The position numbers were made by a program, and so were the translations under genes. A stretch of DNA of 64,000 bases from Phycomyces nitens (taxonomy: Eukaryota > Mucoromycota > Mucoromycetes > Mucorales > Phycomycetaceae), in contig JAHRBC010000002.1 in the NCBI GenBank assembly GCA_022702545.1, positions 1,798,001-1,862,000 of the forward strand, in the 5' to 3' direction. Shown here in pieces: positions 1 to 10,432 of the stretch. A model generated the notes under the pieces. That model was given only the letters and a program-made list of their open reading frames with translations, did no database searches and was not told where the DNA came from. The number at the start of each line of letters is the position of its first letter. Within the stretch, counting starts at the first letter, position 1.

Positions 1-262
1 TGGCAAACTATTGGGATCATATTCTTGCTTTGGAGGAATATTGTCAAATGGTCGAGTAACAAGAGTAATGTTTGGATTTTTTGGACACTCCTTGGTTAGT
101 ATAACAAAGTTTGACTTGTGTATATATACAATGTCGGTAAACTGGCGTCCAGGTGTCGTAAAATTGCCATGAACCAATATTCGATCAAAGCTCAATATAT
201 TCAAGTTTTTGTAGTGGAATGACAAAAGGCAAAAAAAACGTTTGACGATTGTCGTTAGCCAT
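1..262 (-). CDS. Possible 5' end of an unidentified gene, cut by the left window edge
   Basis: Read on the minus strand, an ATG at 262 opens a frame beginning MANDNRQTFF that closes after about 25 codons near 185. From about 200 down to position 1 another frame is open and looks protein-like (for example ILVHGNFTTPGRQ and NFVILTKECPKNP). No canonical splice pair joins the two frames, so either there is a frameshift around 190-200 or the true 5' exon lies elsewhere. I recognise no family. The composition of the second segment (Pro, Lys and Asn rich, few rare residues, no stops) is the only support. It could be a pseudogene or chance. Confidence 0.3.
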
Positions 263-1702
263 ATGTCTCGAGCGACTAGAGTCTAAATCTCTTTGAATAA
301 TAGAGTTGCTCTTTAAATTTATTGGAATGCTAGAGTGCGAGTGATTTTAAGCGAGGTGATACCCAGTGTGATCAAAGTTGCAAAGACTATCCTTTTTTTT
401 CCCTCATCAAGTATCAGAATAGTACAACTGGTTTAGTGTATTGTAGGACAGAGGTTACAATTCACAGTATGAAGAATTTAAAGACTAATAAGAAAATCAA
501 TCATGAGAAACAATGTTTTCGAGTAAAGACACTCGTTGATCTTTATGGGAGGCATCCTGGAGAGCAGTTCCTGGCAGTACAAATTGTGTGTGTGTGTGTT
601 TTAGATGAAGTTTCTTTTGGCAAGCTTTTCTATTCCCTCTTTCTATATTCCTGATATACCTTTAATTGATCGTGTTCATGTACTATTCTAAACTGTTAGG
701 GACCAGATGGTATTGCTCAATGCCGGGCCACACCATTTATGGGTCCGATACACATTGAATAGGCGATTTAAAACGGTAGATAATCAGCAAAAGTTCAAAA
801 GGTGGTGACTGTCGATTGACTTTGGAATCTTGTGCATAAAGTGTCAAGGCCAAAGAACAAGATGTCCAACACATAATCCTCTATTGAAATAACCATTTAA
901 GCCAAAGGTACGATTTTAGTCAATGGCTATAAACTGTCATGACTCGGTAAAGAGGATCATTATCCCTAGCTCAAATTCTCGTCCAAATTAGTTTCGGCTA
1001 ATATAAAGCCATTTTTTTTCCAGGCGCTTCTCTATACTCACGCCTCCCTGACTGGATTCGGTCTAGAGGATGCTATTATTAATCAAACACATAAAGAGAA
1101 AAGTGGGATATATAAACGTCAAAAGGATGTTACATTGGCATTTGATCACCAACGCTCTTGCCACTTGCAAATGGCTTGTGCGATATTTATGCACTTGAAT
1201 TGGGTGTCAATTGGCACAAGGACCTCTTCCTTGTGTGTTCCGCAGCATTAATGTCGAGTGCCCCAAGACCTGTCCATTGCGGAAGAGGACTAGAGTTATC
1301 CGTTTCGGACCATGGATACAATGTCCACTGCCTTTTAGAAATTAAAAATAAATATTTGCCAAGACGGCTTTTGTCTACTGCTTTAAGCACCCCAATTCTT
1401 TGTACGATTGAATAAACCCGTGCACATCACACCTTGCACTAAGCAATCTATAGAGACCTAAATATATATACAGACATTCTGTTGTCTACAATCTACAATC
1501 ACCTGCTGGTCACGGGAAAACGGCCCAGAGATAAACCAATATATAAGTGCCTCTATTCAATTCAGTTTAGGCTTGGTTTATTCGATATTCGCAAAATAAT
1601 AATAATAATAATAATAATACATAGTAAATGCTGTCTCCCAAATACTCTCAACTTACCTCCAAGCCTAGTCTCGTTCTCTCTCTTGGATCCTGTTCACCAA
1701 AG
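263..1702. other. Intergenic, no intact gene seen
   Basis: AT-rich spacer with an (AAT)n run at about 1597-1620. The stretch 1021-1415 on the plus strand contains frameshifted protein-like segments (see findings) but no intact reading frame with a start and splice sites. Confidence 0.5.
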
Positions 1703-2071
1703 ATGACCGAGCATCGAGTTCGCACCCACCTACCGACTCCAAAGGCACTTGGCCAGTTTGGCTTTTTTGAAGACAATTCGGTCCCTACAGCAAGCAACAA
1801 GCATGATCCAGTCACAATTCCCCCATCCTCTTCTCTTCCCTCGGCTCACCCGCCTAGAAAGCTTAGTTACCCCATAAAGTTACCAGATTTTGTTGTGGGA
1901 AGCATACCCCATTTTGTACCTGTTCCCTGGCCAAATGCCATGATACACGCTCCCATGACACCTGATTTTATAACCAGTCTCGAGAAAAGAAGTTTTCTGA
2001 GTGGAACAAATGGTTCTTCAGAAGACGAAGATGGCATGGTTTTTGATATGGAGGATCCCACATCCTCTTAG
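1703..2071 (+). CDS. Hypothetical protein, single exon, 122 aa
   Basis: Not recognised. The frame is open from an ATG at 1628, but the ATG at 1703 is preferred because it begins a more conserved-looking stretch (MTEHRVRTHLPTPKALGQFGFF) and the upstream 25 codons are low complexity. The protein is rich in Pro and Ser, has no signal peptide or membrane segment, and ends in an acidic tail (SSEDEDGMVFDMEDPTSS). Such short, acidic-tailed, Pro-rich proteins are often disordered. The ORF could be real or a chance frame. Regular codon use and the absence of repeats favour real. Confidence 0.45.
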   Translation: MTEHRVRTHLPTPKALGQFGFFEDNSVPTASNKHDPVTIPPSSSLPSAHPPRKLSYPIKLPDFVVGSIPHFVPVPWPNAMIHAPMTPDFITSLEKRSFLSGTNGSSEDEDGMVFDMEDPTSS

Positions 2072-3231
2072 GTCACCTACATTATCCTCACTATAGAAAT
2101 ATGTATATATGTTACTAGTATGCCTCTCACTATATCTACTCTGTAGATTTAATTATATAATTTCTTTAAAAATAATAATAATAATTATAATAAATAAACA
2201 TATGTTTACCTTGCCACAAAGTCCAATTGGTATTGTACCGCTCATATCTCTTAATGCCAATAATAACACAATCCAGAACAAAGCAAAACGCAGACCTACT
2301 GAGTGCATTGATTGTAATGGCCAAACCAAGTCTTTACTTCACTTTCTAGAATAGTTTATACAAAATATACGATATGTTCTTGGGGAATCAGCCTTACGTG
2401 AGGATATTGGCTTCAAGGTATGTGGTTCGGTACATGAACTACTCGATAGTCTTTATCATCCATTAGGTCTTTGTCTGTTGCTTGCCTCTCGAGCACTGGG
2501 TAGGGCCTTGACAAAGTTGTCTCTCTTTATGTTATACTTGACATCACTATAGAACAATACGCTTACAACTGTTTTACAGTCTCCATTATTGATACACACC
2601 AAAGACTTTTTCTTTATACCAATGATTGTCTTTTGTTTTTTTTTGTAGTTGCCTTGGAAACAGAATTGACTTTCCTAGTGGCTCTCTGTACCACGCCAGA
2701 CAACGCCATGTTCTTGTGAATCGAGTCCAATGACAAGATTATAGACTGAATTGCGTCTAGGACCAAGGAATATTTTGTCTGAATTGTTGCAAAGTCAGCA
2801 AGATAGACATGATGATTAATGTCTTGTAAATTGCTGTCTACGTGAACCCTTTTGATTCGTCTATATTGCAAACCAAGCCATAATTCTCTTGAGCTCTCAT
2901 GGTCTACTGAACCAAAGCTCTAATCTTGGACTATTTATCCAAGCGTGCCTAATCCAATCCATGGCTCTACCAGACCGAGGAACATCTCTTTTGTTTATTT
3001 GAGCTTTGGAGCCATGGTGCCTAGAATGTTTATTAAAAGTATTATTCTAGTCCATGATACTCTTTTTGTATTTTTTGATAAAGCTTTCTGCTGATAAAAA
3101 CAGTATTCATGTTCATAAACTGAGATCATTGCAGGAATCCCTTGGAAATATTCGGACACTGAAAAGAATAGAGTCCTTTTTTCTTCTTTCTCTTTCTGGC
3201 TTTGGGATTGCTAATGATAAACCTCATTACA
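2072..3231. other. Spacer with a possible minus-strand gene relic
   Basis: Between the small hypothetical gene and APN2. On the minus strand, about 2614-2910 is open and protein-like (segments LWLGLQYRRIKRVHVDSN and VYLADFATIQTKYSLVLD) but lacks an ATG. The preceding ~100 bases continue in a different frame (AMDWIRHAWINSPRLELW). A possible acceptor TTAG lies near 2922. I do not recognise the product. An (AAT)n-type run lies at about 2170-2200. Confidence 0.35.
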
Positions 3232-4560
3232 ATGCGCATCTTGACATGGAACATTAATGGACTGACTTCTGCATTGAATTATTATCCCTGGGCAAAAGCA
3301 AAGTCGTACGAGGTACAGCAAATTCTTGGGTTGGAACCAGCCAATTAAATGTTTGGTATAGGAAATGTTTGCCACCCTAAAGGCTGATATTATTTGGCAA
3401 GTAGTTTGGCTATAGACAATTCATAATAATCATAATCATAATCATAATCATAATAATATGATGTGCTTAGCCTTCAGGAAACAAGGTGCCAGTCTACGAA
3501 TCTCACACAAAAGATAGCCCTGGTTCCTGGCTATGATGGATATTTCTCATTCTCAAAAAACAGACTTGGTTACTCGGGAGTGGCTGTTTATGTAAAGCAG
3601 CCGCTGACACCTCTTCAAACCGAAGAAGGCATTACCGGAATCCTCAATGAGTCCAAGACCACCAACCCGTGTCTCAATAAGCTACTAGACAGACTGATTA
3701 ATACTGCTGACCAACTAGACAGCGAAGGAAGATGTTTGATTCTAGACTTTGGGCTTTTTGTTCTCTTTAATGTCTATTTCCCTAATGAGGCAAAGGGTAG
3801 CTGCAAAAGCTACAAGGCTGATTACCATGCTTGTGTACGTCAGCGAATTGATGAGTTTTTGATAAACGATCAGGAGGTCATACTGGTGGGTGATGTCAAT
3901 GCAATCCATGAGCCACTCGACCACTTTGAGCCCAAAAGAGGTTGGAATGAAGATAGCGACAGTTATTTCCAGACCTCTGTGTATCGGCAATGGCTGGATC
4001 AGATCATTTTTCCAAAAGGACCTCTTGTAGATGCCTGCCGCTACTTTCATCCCCAGAGAGAGGGAATGTTTACATGTAAGTCAAAAAAGAAAAATACATG
4101 TTTCCATGACAAATAATGTTGCCTTGGAAACAGATTGGAGAACAATATCAAATTCAAGGTAGTCTAATGTATTCAAGAAAACATAAGAGTAACATTATAT
4201 TATAGGCCTTGCAACCTTGGTAAGTACATTCAGACCCACCAATAAACGGCAATTAAGCTGGTCTGTAAAGGGGTTCGCCTGGACTATATTCTTGTGTCTC
4301 GAGAGCTTTCTTCCTGGCTAAAGGCTGCCGATATCTTACCAAATCTCTTTGGATCAGACCATTGCCCTGTGTATATAGATTTGCATGACAGATCTGTAGA
4401 GTCCACAAAAGATCCCATATATCTTGTGGATCTATTGAGCATAGGCCAGAAAAAGCATTCGGCTGTACTTGCAAAGAACTTTATGCGGTTCTCGGGTACA
4501 CAAAAGAGGTTGGATCAGTATTTCTCAACTGTCCGACCCCCCAAAGAATACAATACTTGA
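3232..4560 (+). CDS. APN2: DNA-(apurinic/apyrimidinic) endonuclease 2, Apn2/APEX2 type
   Basis: Exonuclease III-like member of the endonuclease/exonuclease/phosphatase superfamily that incises abasic sites and trims blocked 3' ends in nuclear base excision repair. Six exons: 3232-3312, 3362-3396, 3471-4075, 4134-4158, 4206-4219, 4271-4560, giving 349 aa. Visible motifs in order: MRILTWNING (metal ligand Asn), CLQETR (catalytic Glu), GDVNAIHE (Asp/Asn pair), FTYW, VRLDYIL, and the terminal catalytic SDHCPV. Intron 2 begins with GC (GCAAGT) instead of GT. Exons 4 and 5 are only 25 and 14 nt; they were placed because they restore the conserved FTYW...RP.N.GVRLDYI order in frame. The protein ends in a PIP box (QKRLDQYF, PCNA binding) 13 residues before the stop. 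The zinc-finger GRF domain that usually closes Ape2 proteins is absent. Confidence 0.92.
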
Positions 4561-5699
4561 CGTTAGCAAGAATGAAATTGAGGGTCCATAGAATCCCATA
4601 ATAAAATTGTCTGTGGCAATAACACATTTAATCTGGATAGGTCTTTATTAAAGGCATATTTTTCACTGCAAATACAGTCATTCCAGAAAGTAACTGGTTT
4701 TGAATTTGATGTCGTGCAAAAATGATTTAACACGATCCAAAAATAAGGTCGTGATCAACATTTGATAATATTGAGCCAATGGATCCTACAGTTGAAGATG
4801 AACATAATGGTGTTGATGTGTATAGGGGCTATGCAATAAGCAACGTACATTTAATGATAAAAATATATATACTAGATTCGTTCATTTATCTTTTAGTAAA
4901 GGCCTTGGTGTTTTGGCTGCCACAAGGCAATTAGGCATTCATGATTGATAGTTTACCCCGGGTCAAAGTAAAATATTTCAAGTGTAAAAGATATGATTAA
5001 AAAAGAAATAAAGATAGAGAGTCAACGACACCAAACAATGGTTCCAAAGTCGAATTATCTTTATTAAAGAAAGATCAAGACCTGAGAATATATGACAAGA
5101 TAAAAAAAAACAAAAGGAACATGCCGTTCAATATAAAGACAGTTTTTATTATTCAAAGCCAAGATGGTATGCAATTTGAGATATGTGGGATACTTGATAT
5201 CAAGAGGTATATTCATTTATTGATTGAATCGTGATAAAAGAATCGGATACTTTCAATAGTCGAAAAACGTTTGCAAAGATTGTTATGAGCCAATTCCAAC
5301 CAACGCGTCCAATTTATCCTGCTTTCTAGACTCTTCTGCTGTCACTGTCTTTTATATCTAAATACCTTTTAGCCAAATATTTGAGTTCAAATGCACACGA
5401 CACGATATCTTTTTTGCTTTGAGCGTGCCAGGGATGTTTACAAGTGAAGGATTCACCTTGATCAACATCTTTTTATTGTTGGAGCAAATAACATCAACTA
5501 CATGTACCAAATACAGTAGACTTTATAGCAAACCGATAAAGCGTTTTGTGCTGTAGAATGTTTAGGACGAAATTGTTCATACAAAGGGGATTATTCAATC
5601 AGAAACATTGACAATTCCTGTAAAGATGATACGTTGGAATCAACTTCTTCGCACTATAGGCTTGGCTTTGACAATATAACAGCTCTTTTCCCAGAATTT
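4561..5699. other. Intergenic, AT-rich
   Basis: No reading frame, RNA gene or repeat that I can support; short A/T runs only. Confidence 0.5.
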
Positions 5700-6050
5700 T
5701 CAGCACATTCCATGGTTTATCATCGACAGGTATGAACTTGTGATAAATAACAGAGAGACAAAGAGTTTATCGATGCAAGATACCATCACCAACGGATAGC
5801 ATTTGTACAATTGTTTGGCACTTTGACTGTATTTGACCAATCGTTCCATAAAGTCTTCATTCACGATGGACTGTACTTTGATCAGAATTGGTTGCAATGA
5901 GTTTTGAATATCCAGACAAGGTACATGTAGAACATCGCTACAGGAGCCATGGTCCCATTCAGTGTGTACCGTTAAATCGACAACTGAAAGCAATTCACGT
6001 CCTATATGAATTAACAAGAAAATTAAACACACAATATAGGTGTGCTTCAT
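5700..6050 (-). CDS. Putative small secreted or membrane protein, 116 aa
   Basis: Single-exon frame with a good N-terminal signal sequence: Lys/His, then a hydrophobic core (TYIVCLIFLLIHIG), predicted to be cleaved around residue 22. Six later cysteines include a C-x3-9-C arrangement (CSDVLHVPC), which would suit disulfides. A second hydrophobic stretch lies near the C terminus (LFVSLLFITSSYL), so it may instead be an integral membrane protein. A TATTTATA element lies about 45 bp upstream of the ATG on the minus strand, which supports transcription. No family recognised and no neighbours of related function. Confidence 0.4.
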   Translation of the reverse strand: MKHTYIVCLIFLLIHIGRELLSVVDLTVHTEWDHGSCSDVLHVPCLDIQNSLQPILIKVQSIVNEDFMERLVKYSQSAKQLYKCYPLVMVSCIDKLFVSLLFITSSYLSMINHGMC

Positions 6051-6862
6051 TTACTTTTTTTTGATAGACAGAAACCAAAGCAAGAAAGAGATATAAATAG
6101 CAATCAATACCTGTTACCTTTATATCACGTAATATATTATTCCATCCAAACAGTAATATTTCTGACATGTTGATGTGAAGAGTAGATCAGAACCGACTGT
6201 TGCCAGTTTGTTCGAGCTGTATTAACCTCTTGTTAACAAGATTTATACAATATTAATTAATTTAGTTTAGACTATTAAAGAATTCTAAGCATGTTCTTAA
6301 TTGACTTTGTTTTGGTGAACTTATATTCAACAAGGTCTGCTCTAAAACAAAAAGAGATGATTTAACAAGTGATTCTAATGTGTAAATTGTGATTCAGAGA
6401 GTAAAGAGGTATTGACAACCAATAGATCACAATTAATGCGCAATATTGTGACTCGTTTTACAGTTGCCATTACTTTCTAGAATGTCTGTGTATATCTTAC
6501 ACAATGTGGTAATGGTCAGATAGTCTATTTCACAATCCCCCCTTTCTTTATTCGAAAAACCGGGATTCATTGTACACCCAGTGTCCATAACCGAACAAAC
6601 CCTTTTCAATTTTATGGCCGAGAATGCTGATTATCAATAAACCGCCATTTTATACACATATTTGCTACTGGTGACAAACGGTCATTTACTAAGTTATCCA
6701 TACGTAATCCAATCTACACTTTCAGCTGGGTCATACCTTTACGTAACTCATTCCCGGTTAGAGCACAGATACTGATGGGGATGACTATAATGAACCGGTG
6801 GTTACACCATTGACGCGGAGAGGCGTGTTCAACTGGCTCGAGACCTTTTTTTTTTCGTCATG
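6051..6862. other. Intergenic, no gene seen
   Basis: Contains the likely promoter of the small secreted-protein gene (TATTTATA near 6090-6100). Nothing else recognisable up to the edge of the inverted repeat. Confidence 0.5.
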
Positions 6863-7411
6863 TTTTAGGCAAACAAGTCGTACCAAGGGTGAATTGATTA
6901 CACAGGTCTGTGAATGAACAAAGCATTGTATCCAGGGTGTCATAATTGGAGGCCATTTTGTTTGTATATACAATGCTTAGGGTATTTTATATTACCAACA
7001 TTCAACCGTTGTAGAGACGATGGGTGCGACAGACCCGAGCCACCGTATTATGCTGTCGGTAGAAACCAGCTCTATTTCCAAAGCATGAACTATAGAATAA
7101 TGGTTGTATAGATTGTCTTGGGGATCAAATAAAAGAGGACATGAAGATTAATATGGTATAGAAAATAAACCTCGAGTTAGTTATCAGAGAGCCATTTACA
7201 AAGATAGTTTTGTGTACAAAACAGTATCTTCATGTTTGTGCAGCACAGATACATGTAGACATTGTCTATGCCAAATGACAACGGTTGCTAGGATACATAT
7301 ATTTAAAACATACTCAAGATACAATGTTTTATATTGGATTAATAATAACATACTGGCATTCATGGAACAAGTAATTAAGCGTCTGAGGAACCTGCCGAGC
7401 AAAAGGCAATC
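6863..7411 (+). repeat. Left 549-bp inverted-repeat arm
   Basis: Reverse complement of 8486-9034 with no mismatch or length difference found by eye. Identity stops sharply at both ends: the outer flanks are TCATG on the left against AGTA (as reverse complement) on the right, and the inner flanks are CATTGCG against AGAAACG. Confidence 0.9.
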
Positions 7412-8485
7412 CATTGCGAGCGAGCCTATATGAAATTTACAAAGAAACCCGTGTCTTTTTTGGACGAACCTTGTTTGTGTACAAAAATAAAGATCCCCTA
7501 TCATGGGCAAAGTATCCAAGGCAAGATATATATATATATATATAAAGGCTATTAATTCAAATCTGCCATTACAATAATTTACCTCCCAATTCCCTTTAAT
7601 TCAAAGTAAATTTGAAAGGTATTATCCATTCATTTGCTTTATACCCAATGTATCCCCCCAAAAGAAGCAAAATCTAATAACCAAACTACAAAGATTGTCT
7701 TTTTTAAATTTATTGGCAAGTACTTGCATAGTCATTTAAAAGTTGCAGGGGGTAATGCGTACATATTGTTAACAATTGTGTGAACATTCCCGAGATCAGT
7801 GCGCGGGAAAGCTGACAGAATAGCTAAAAGAAAACACAATCAGACATTGGCTACTTTACTGCCTTGTAAGAAACCCAGCATACTGCAAGTAGAAGTTATA
7901 CCGCTGGCTAATTAAGTATTTATTGTTTATTTGCTATTAATTATTGTGTTTATGGGATGAGAGGGGCTATAAGATGAGAAACTACCGTTTTTACAATATA
8001 GATATCATGCAAAGGATGATTTCGGTCTTGCTATTTAATCAATGTATAAATTACCATGGACTACTTGCCTCAAGTATTTCTTGACCCTCTTGTATATTAC
8101 GCCATTAGAATTCATCATCAATTCAATAGAGCATGTCGGTTACCACCAATAAGATTACTATTGGCAACCTATGGATTTATATCATGAAAAAAAAAACAGA
8201 GAGAAAAGGGCTTGGTATTGATACAGGTATTTTGAATTTCCAAATCATAAATGGCGGTTTAAAATATACAAGATTTACAGTGAAAAAGCAGTATACTTTT
8301 GAACAAGAAATTGATTGAAATAATATTCACTTACTTTTGTTGGTTAGCACTGGTAAAAGCCTTGGGTTGTGTTTAATAACGCCTATAGAAATATTGGACT
8401 CAACGTTCTAGTTGTCTTTGATCATATTTTGGATATATTTATCTCTATAATGACCAATAAATTGGCCATGCTGTGGCACGTTTCT

Positions 8486-9034
8486 GATTGCCTTTTGCTC
8501 GGCAGGTTCCTCAGACGCTTAATTACTTGTTCCATGAATGCCAGTATGTTATTATTAATCCAATATAAAACATTGTATCTTGAGTATGTTTTAAATATAT
8601 GTATCCTAGCAACCGTTGTCATTTGGCATAGACAATGTCTACATGTATCTGTGCTGCACAAACATGAAGATACTGTTTTGTACACAAAACTATCTTTGTA
8701 AATGGCTCTCTGATAACTAACTCGAGGTTTATTTTCTATACCATATTAATCTTCATGTCCTCTTTTATTTGATCCCCAAGACAATCTATACAACCATTAT
8801 TCTATAGTTCATGCTTTGGAAATAGAGCTGGTTTCTACCGACAGCATAATACGGTGGCTCGGGTCTGTCGCACCCATCGTCTCTACAACGGTTGAATGTT
8901 GGTAATATAAAATACCCTAAGCATTGTATATACAAACAAAATGGCCTCCAATTATGACACCCTGGATACAATGCTTTGTTCATTCACAGACCTGTGTAAT
9001 CAATTCACCCTTGGTACGACTTGTTTGCCTAAAA
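8486..9034 (-). repeat. Right 549-bp inverted-repeat arm
   Basis: Mirror copy of 6863-7411. The identical length and sequence imply very recent duplication or ongoing homogenisation. Confidence 0.9.
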
Positions 9035-9682
9035 TACTGCCAATTCTGCGTGGTTTCTCGCTGCCATTAGTACGAAAATCTAAACACTCACAGCCACAAT
9101 TGTTGGCAAGATGTACAAAAGGGATAATTACCAAAACACCAGAGGTAATTACACCCTTTCATGCAATGCACAGTCCAGAATAAACCTTTTTTACAAACAA
9201 AACCAAAACCAAAACCAAAAAAAAAGGTACGATGTATAAAGTAGGATAATGACAAGGGGAAAGAGGGGGCTCTGGTCTGGTTAGATCTTTATACGAGTAC
9301 CAAAGTAAAATAAACAGAAAAAGGACATCATATAAAGGGGTTATGATTTACGAAATAAACAACGTTTGTGGTATGGTCCCCATATCAAAATAAAGTGTGA
9401 TGATGGGTTCAAAGACTTGATGGTCATCATCAAATGGTCGCAAGGCCAAGGTTCAAAAGACTTGTTTGTATAATAATGTTACAAGACAAGAGAATGGGTA
9501 TTTGAACTTTTGTTTATTTGGGATTTTTTGGATATATAAATACATGGAGTGAATTGTCATTCCCACATGGTTCACTAAGATACGGCCTTCCAGCGGTCGA
9601 GAACAAAGGGAAATAATGAATAGATTATAAACTATAAGGAATGTGTTTATGTAGAGTTTGGAGAAATGTTCGTGATATTGTG
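9035..9682. other. Intergenic, no gene seen
   Basis: Between the inverted repeat and the CYSTM-like gene; contains an A-rich CCAAAA repeat at about 9200-9225. No supported feature. Confidence 0.5.
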
Positions 9683-10141
9683 TTAGCAACACTCCTTGAT
9701 GCCAAAGCAGAGGAGCACGGCAACCAGACTAGAGAATTGATCTTAATAGAAAGCCAGATCAAATACAGGATACTTACCACCCCCAACAACAGGCGTCGTG
9801 AGATCTAGTGGGTTTATCATGAATGATATTTACCTCAGGAGTAGGCAGAGGTTGATAGGAATATACTTTGAGAGGGATTTGGTTTATTAGCTGAATGGCG
9901 CTAGATTTGGCCTTTTATTTTATTTTATTTTTATTTTTGGTATACCTCCTGTTGGGAACCTTGGCTGTGAGGCCCGTGTCTGGGACGGGAGGACGTGTAG
10001 ACTGCTAGAGTATTGTAAGGTTGGCTGATAGGCAGGTGGAGGAGTCGAATAGGGGTCGGATACGCTGGTTTCGCTCAAGGGTCTGTATCGTGGAGGGGGA
10101 GGTGCCGGGGCTGAGGTGTGTAAATCAGAGGTCTTGTCCAT
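9683..10141 (-). CDS. Proline-rich protein with cysteine-rich C-terminal membrane segment (CYSTM-like)
   Basis: The N-terminal exon (from the ATG at 10141) is rich in Pro/Tyr (APAPPPPRYRPLSET, PPPAYQPTLQYSSS). A second exon, ending at 9778, encodes LKVYSYQPLPTPEV...SHDACCWG. A last exon (9683-9728) encodes CLVAVLLCFGIKECC followed by a stop. The join of the last two exons is clean (GTAAGT donor, CTCTAG acceptor, phase 2). A short Pro/Tyr-rich head followed by one Cys-rich hydrophobic C-terminal helix is the hallmark of the eukaryotic CYSTM family, small membrane proteins linked to stress responses. The first junction is not settled: acceptors at 9891 or 9901 keep frame, but they require a poor GTTCCC or GTCCTC donor near 9960-9990. 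It is divergent from the eL33 gene, with 291 bp between the two start codons. Confidence 0.6.
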
Positions 10142-10432
10142 GGTAAGCTGTAGAGAGAGGGGAATAGAGAAGTGTGGGTTGTTTTATAGGCTCGGGTGAG
10201 TTCCTAGCCACTTTTAAATGCTTGGCTTATCAATGGCTGAGAGAAAAAGGAGGCAGCGGGCATTGAACTTGAGCGAGAGCGAGAGGGGGGGGGGGAGGGA
10301 AAGGTAGAGAAACGCTTGCTCTCCTTTCAGCCCGGCAGAGACCATGTCCGGCGGAGGGTCCGGGGAAACTACAGGAATCAACGAGCCCTCTGTGCACTTC
10401 CCATCCCTCCTCTTTCCTCACCAAACATAGAC

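Larger units (their letters stand above)
6863..9034. mobile_element. 2.17-kb element with 549-bp perfect inverted arms
   Basis: The left arm (6863-7411) and right arm (8486-9034) are exact reverse complements by eye, each 549 bp, beginning TTTTAGGCAAAC at the outer edges and reading GGCAATC at the inner edges. They flank a 1,074-bp AT-rich unique loop (7412-8485) containing only a 61-codon ORF (8133-8318) of no recognised family. No transposase is visible and I could not find a convincing target-site duplication. The most likely identity is a non-autonomous or fold-back DNA transposon. An inverted duplication kept identical by gene conversion, or an assembly artefact, are alternatives. Short ORFs in the arms (65 aa and 73 aa) are mirrored in both copies and look non-coding. 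Confidence 0.75.

Noticed and set aside
1595..1620. (AAT)n and (AT)n tracts as origins or regulatory elements
   Set aside because: Such tracts are scattered through all spacers and introns here and show no further structure.
4206..4270. Reading APN2 through RPTNKRQLSW in this stretch
   Set aside because: It looked like the conserved ARPTN motif, but the frame then misses GVRLDYI. Treating 4220-4270 as a 51-nt intron and adding exon 4134-4158 gives FTYW...RPCNLGVRLDYIL in frame.
6914..7433. ORFs of 65 and 73 codons in the inverted arms, repeated at 8422-8983
   Set aside because: Their duplication comes from the arms being identical; neither has protein-like features.
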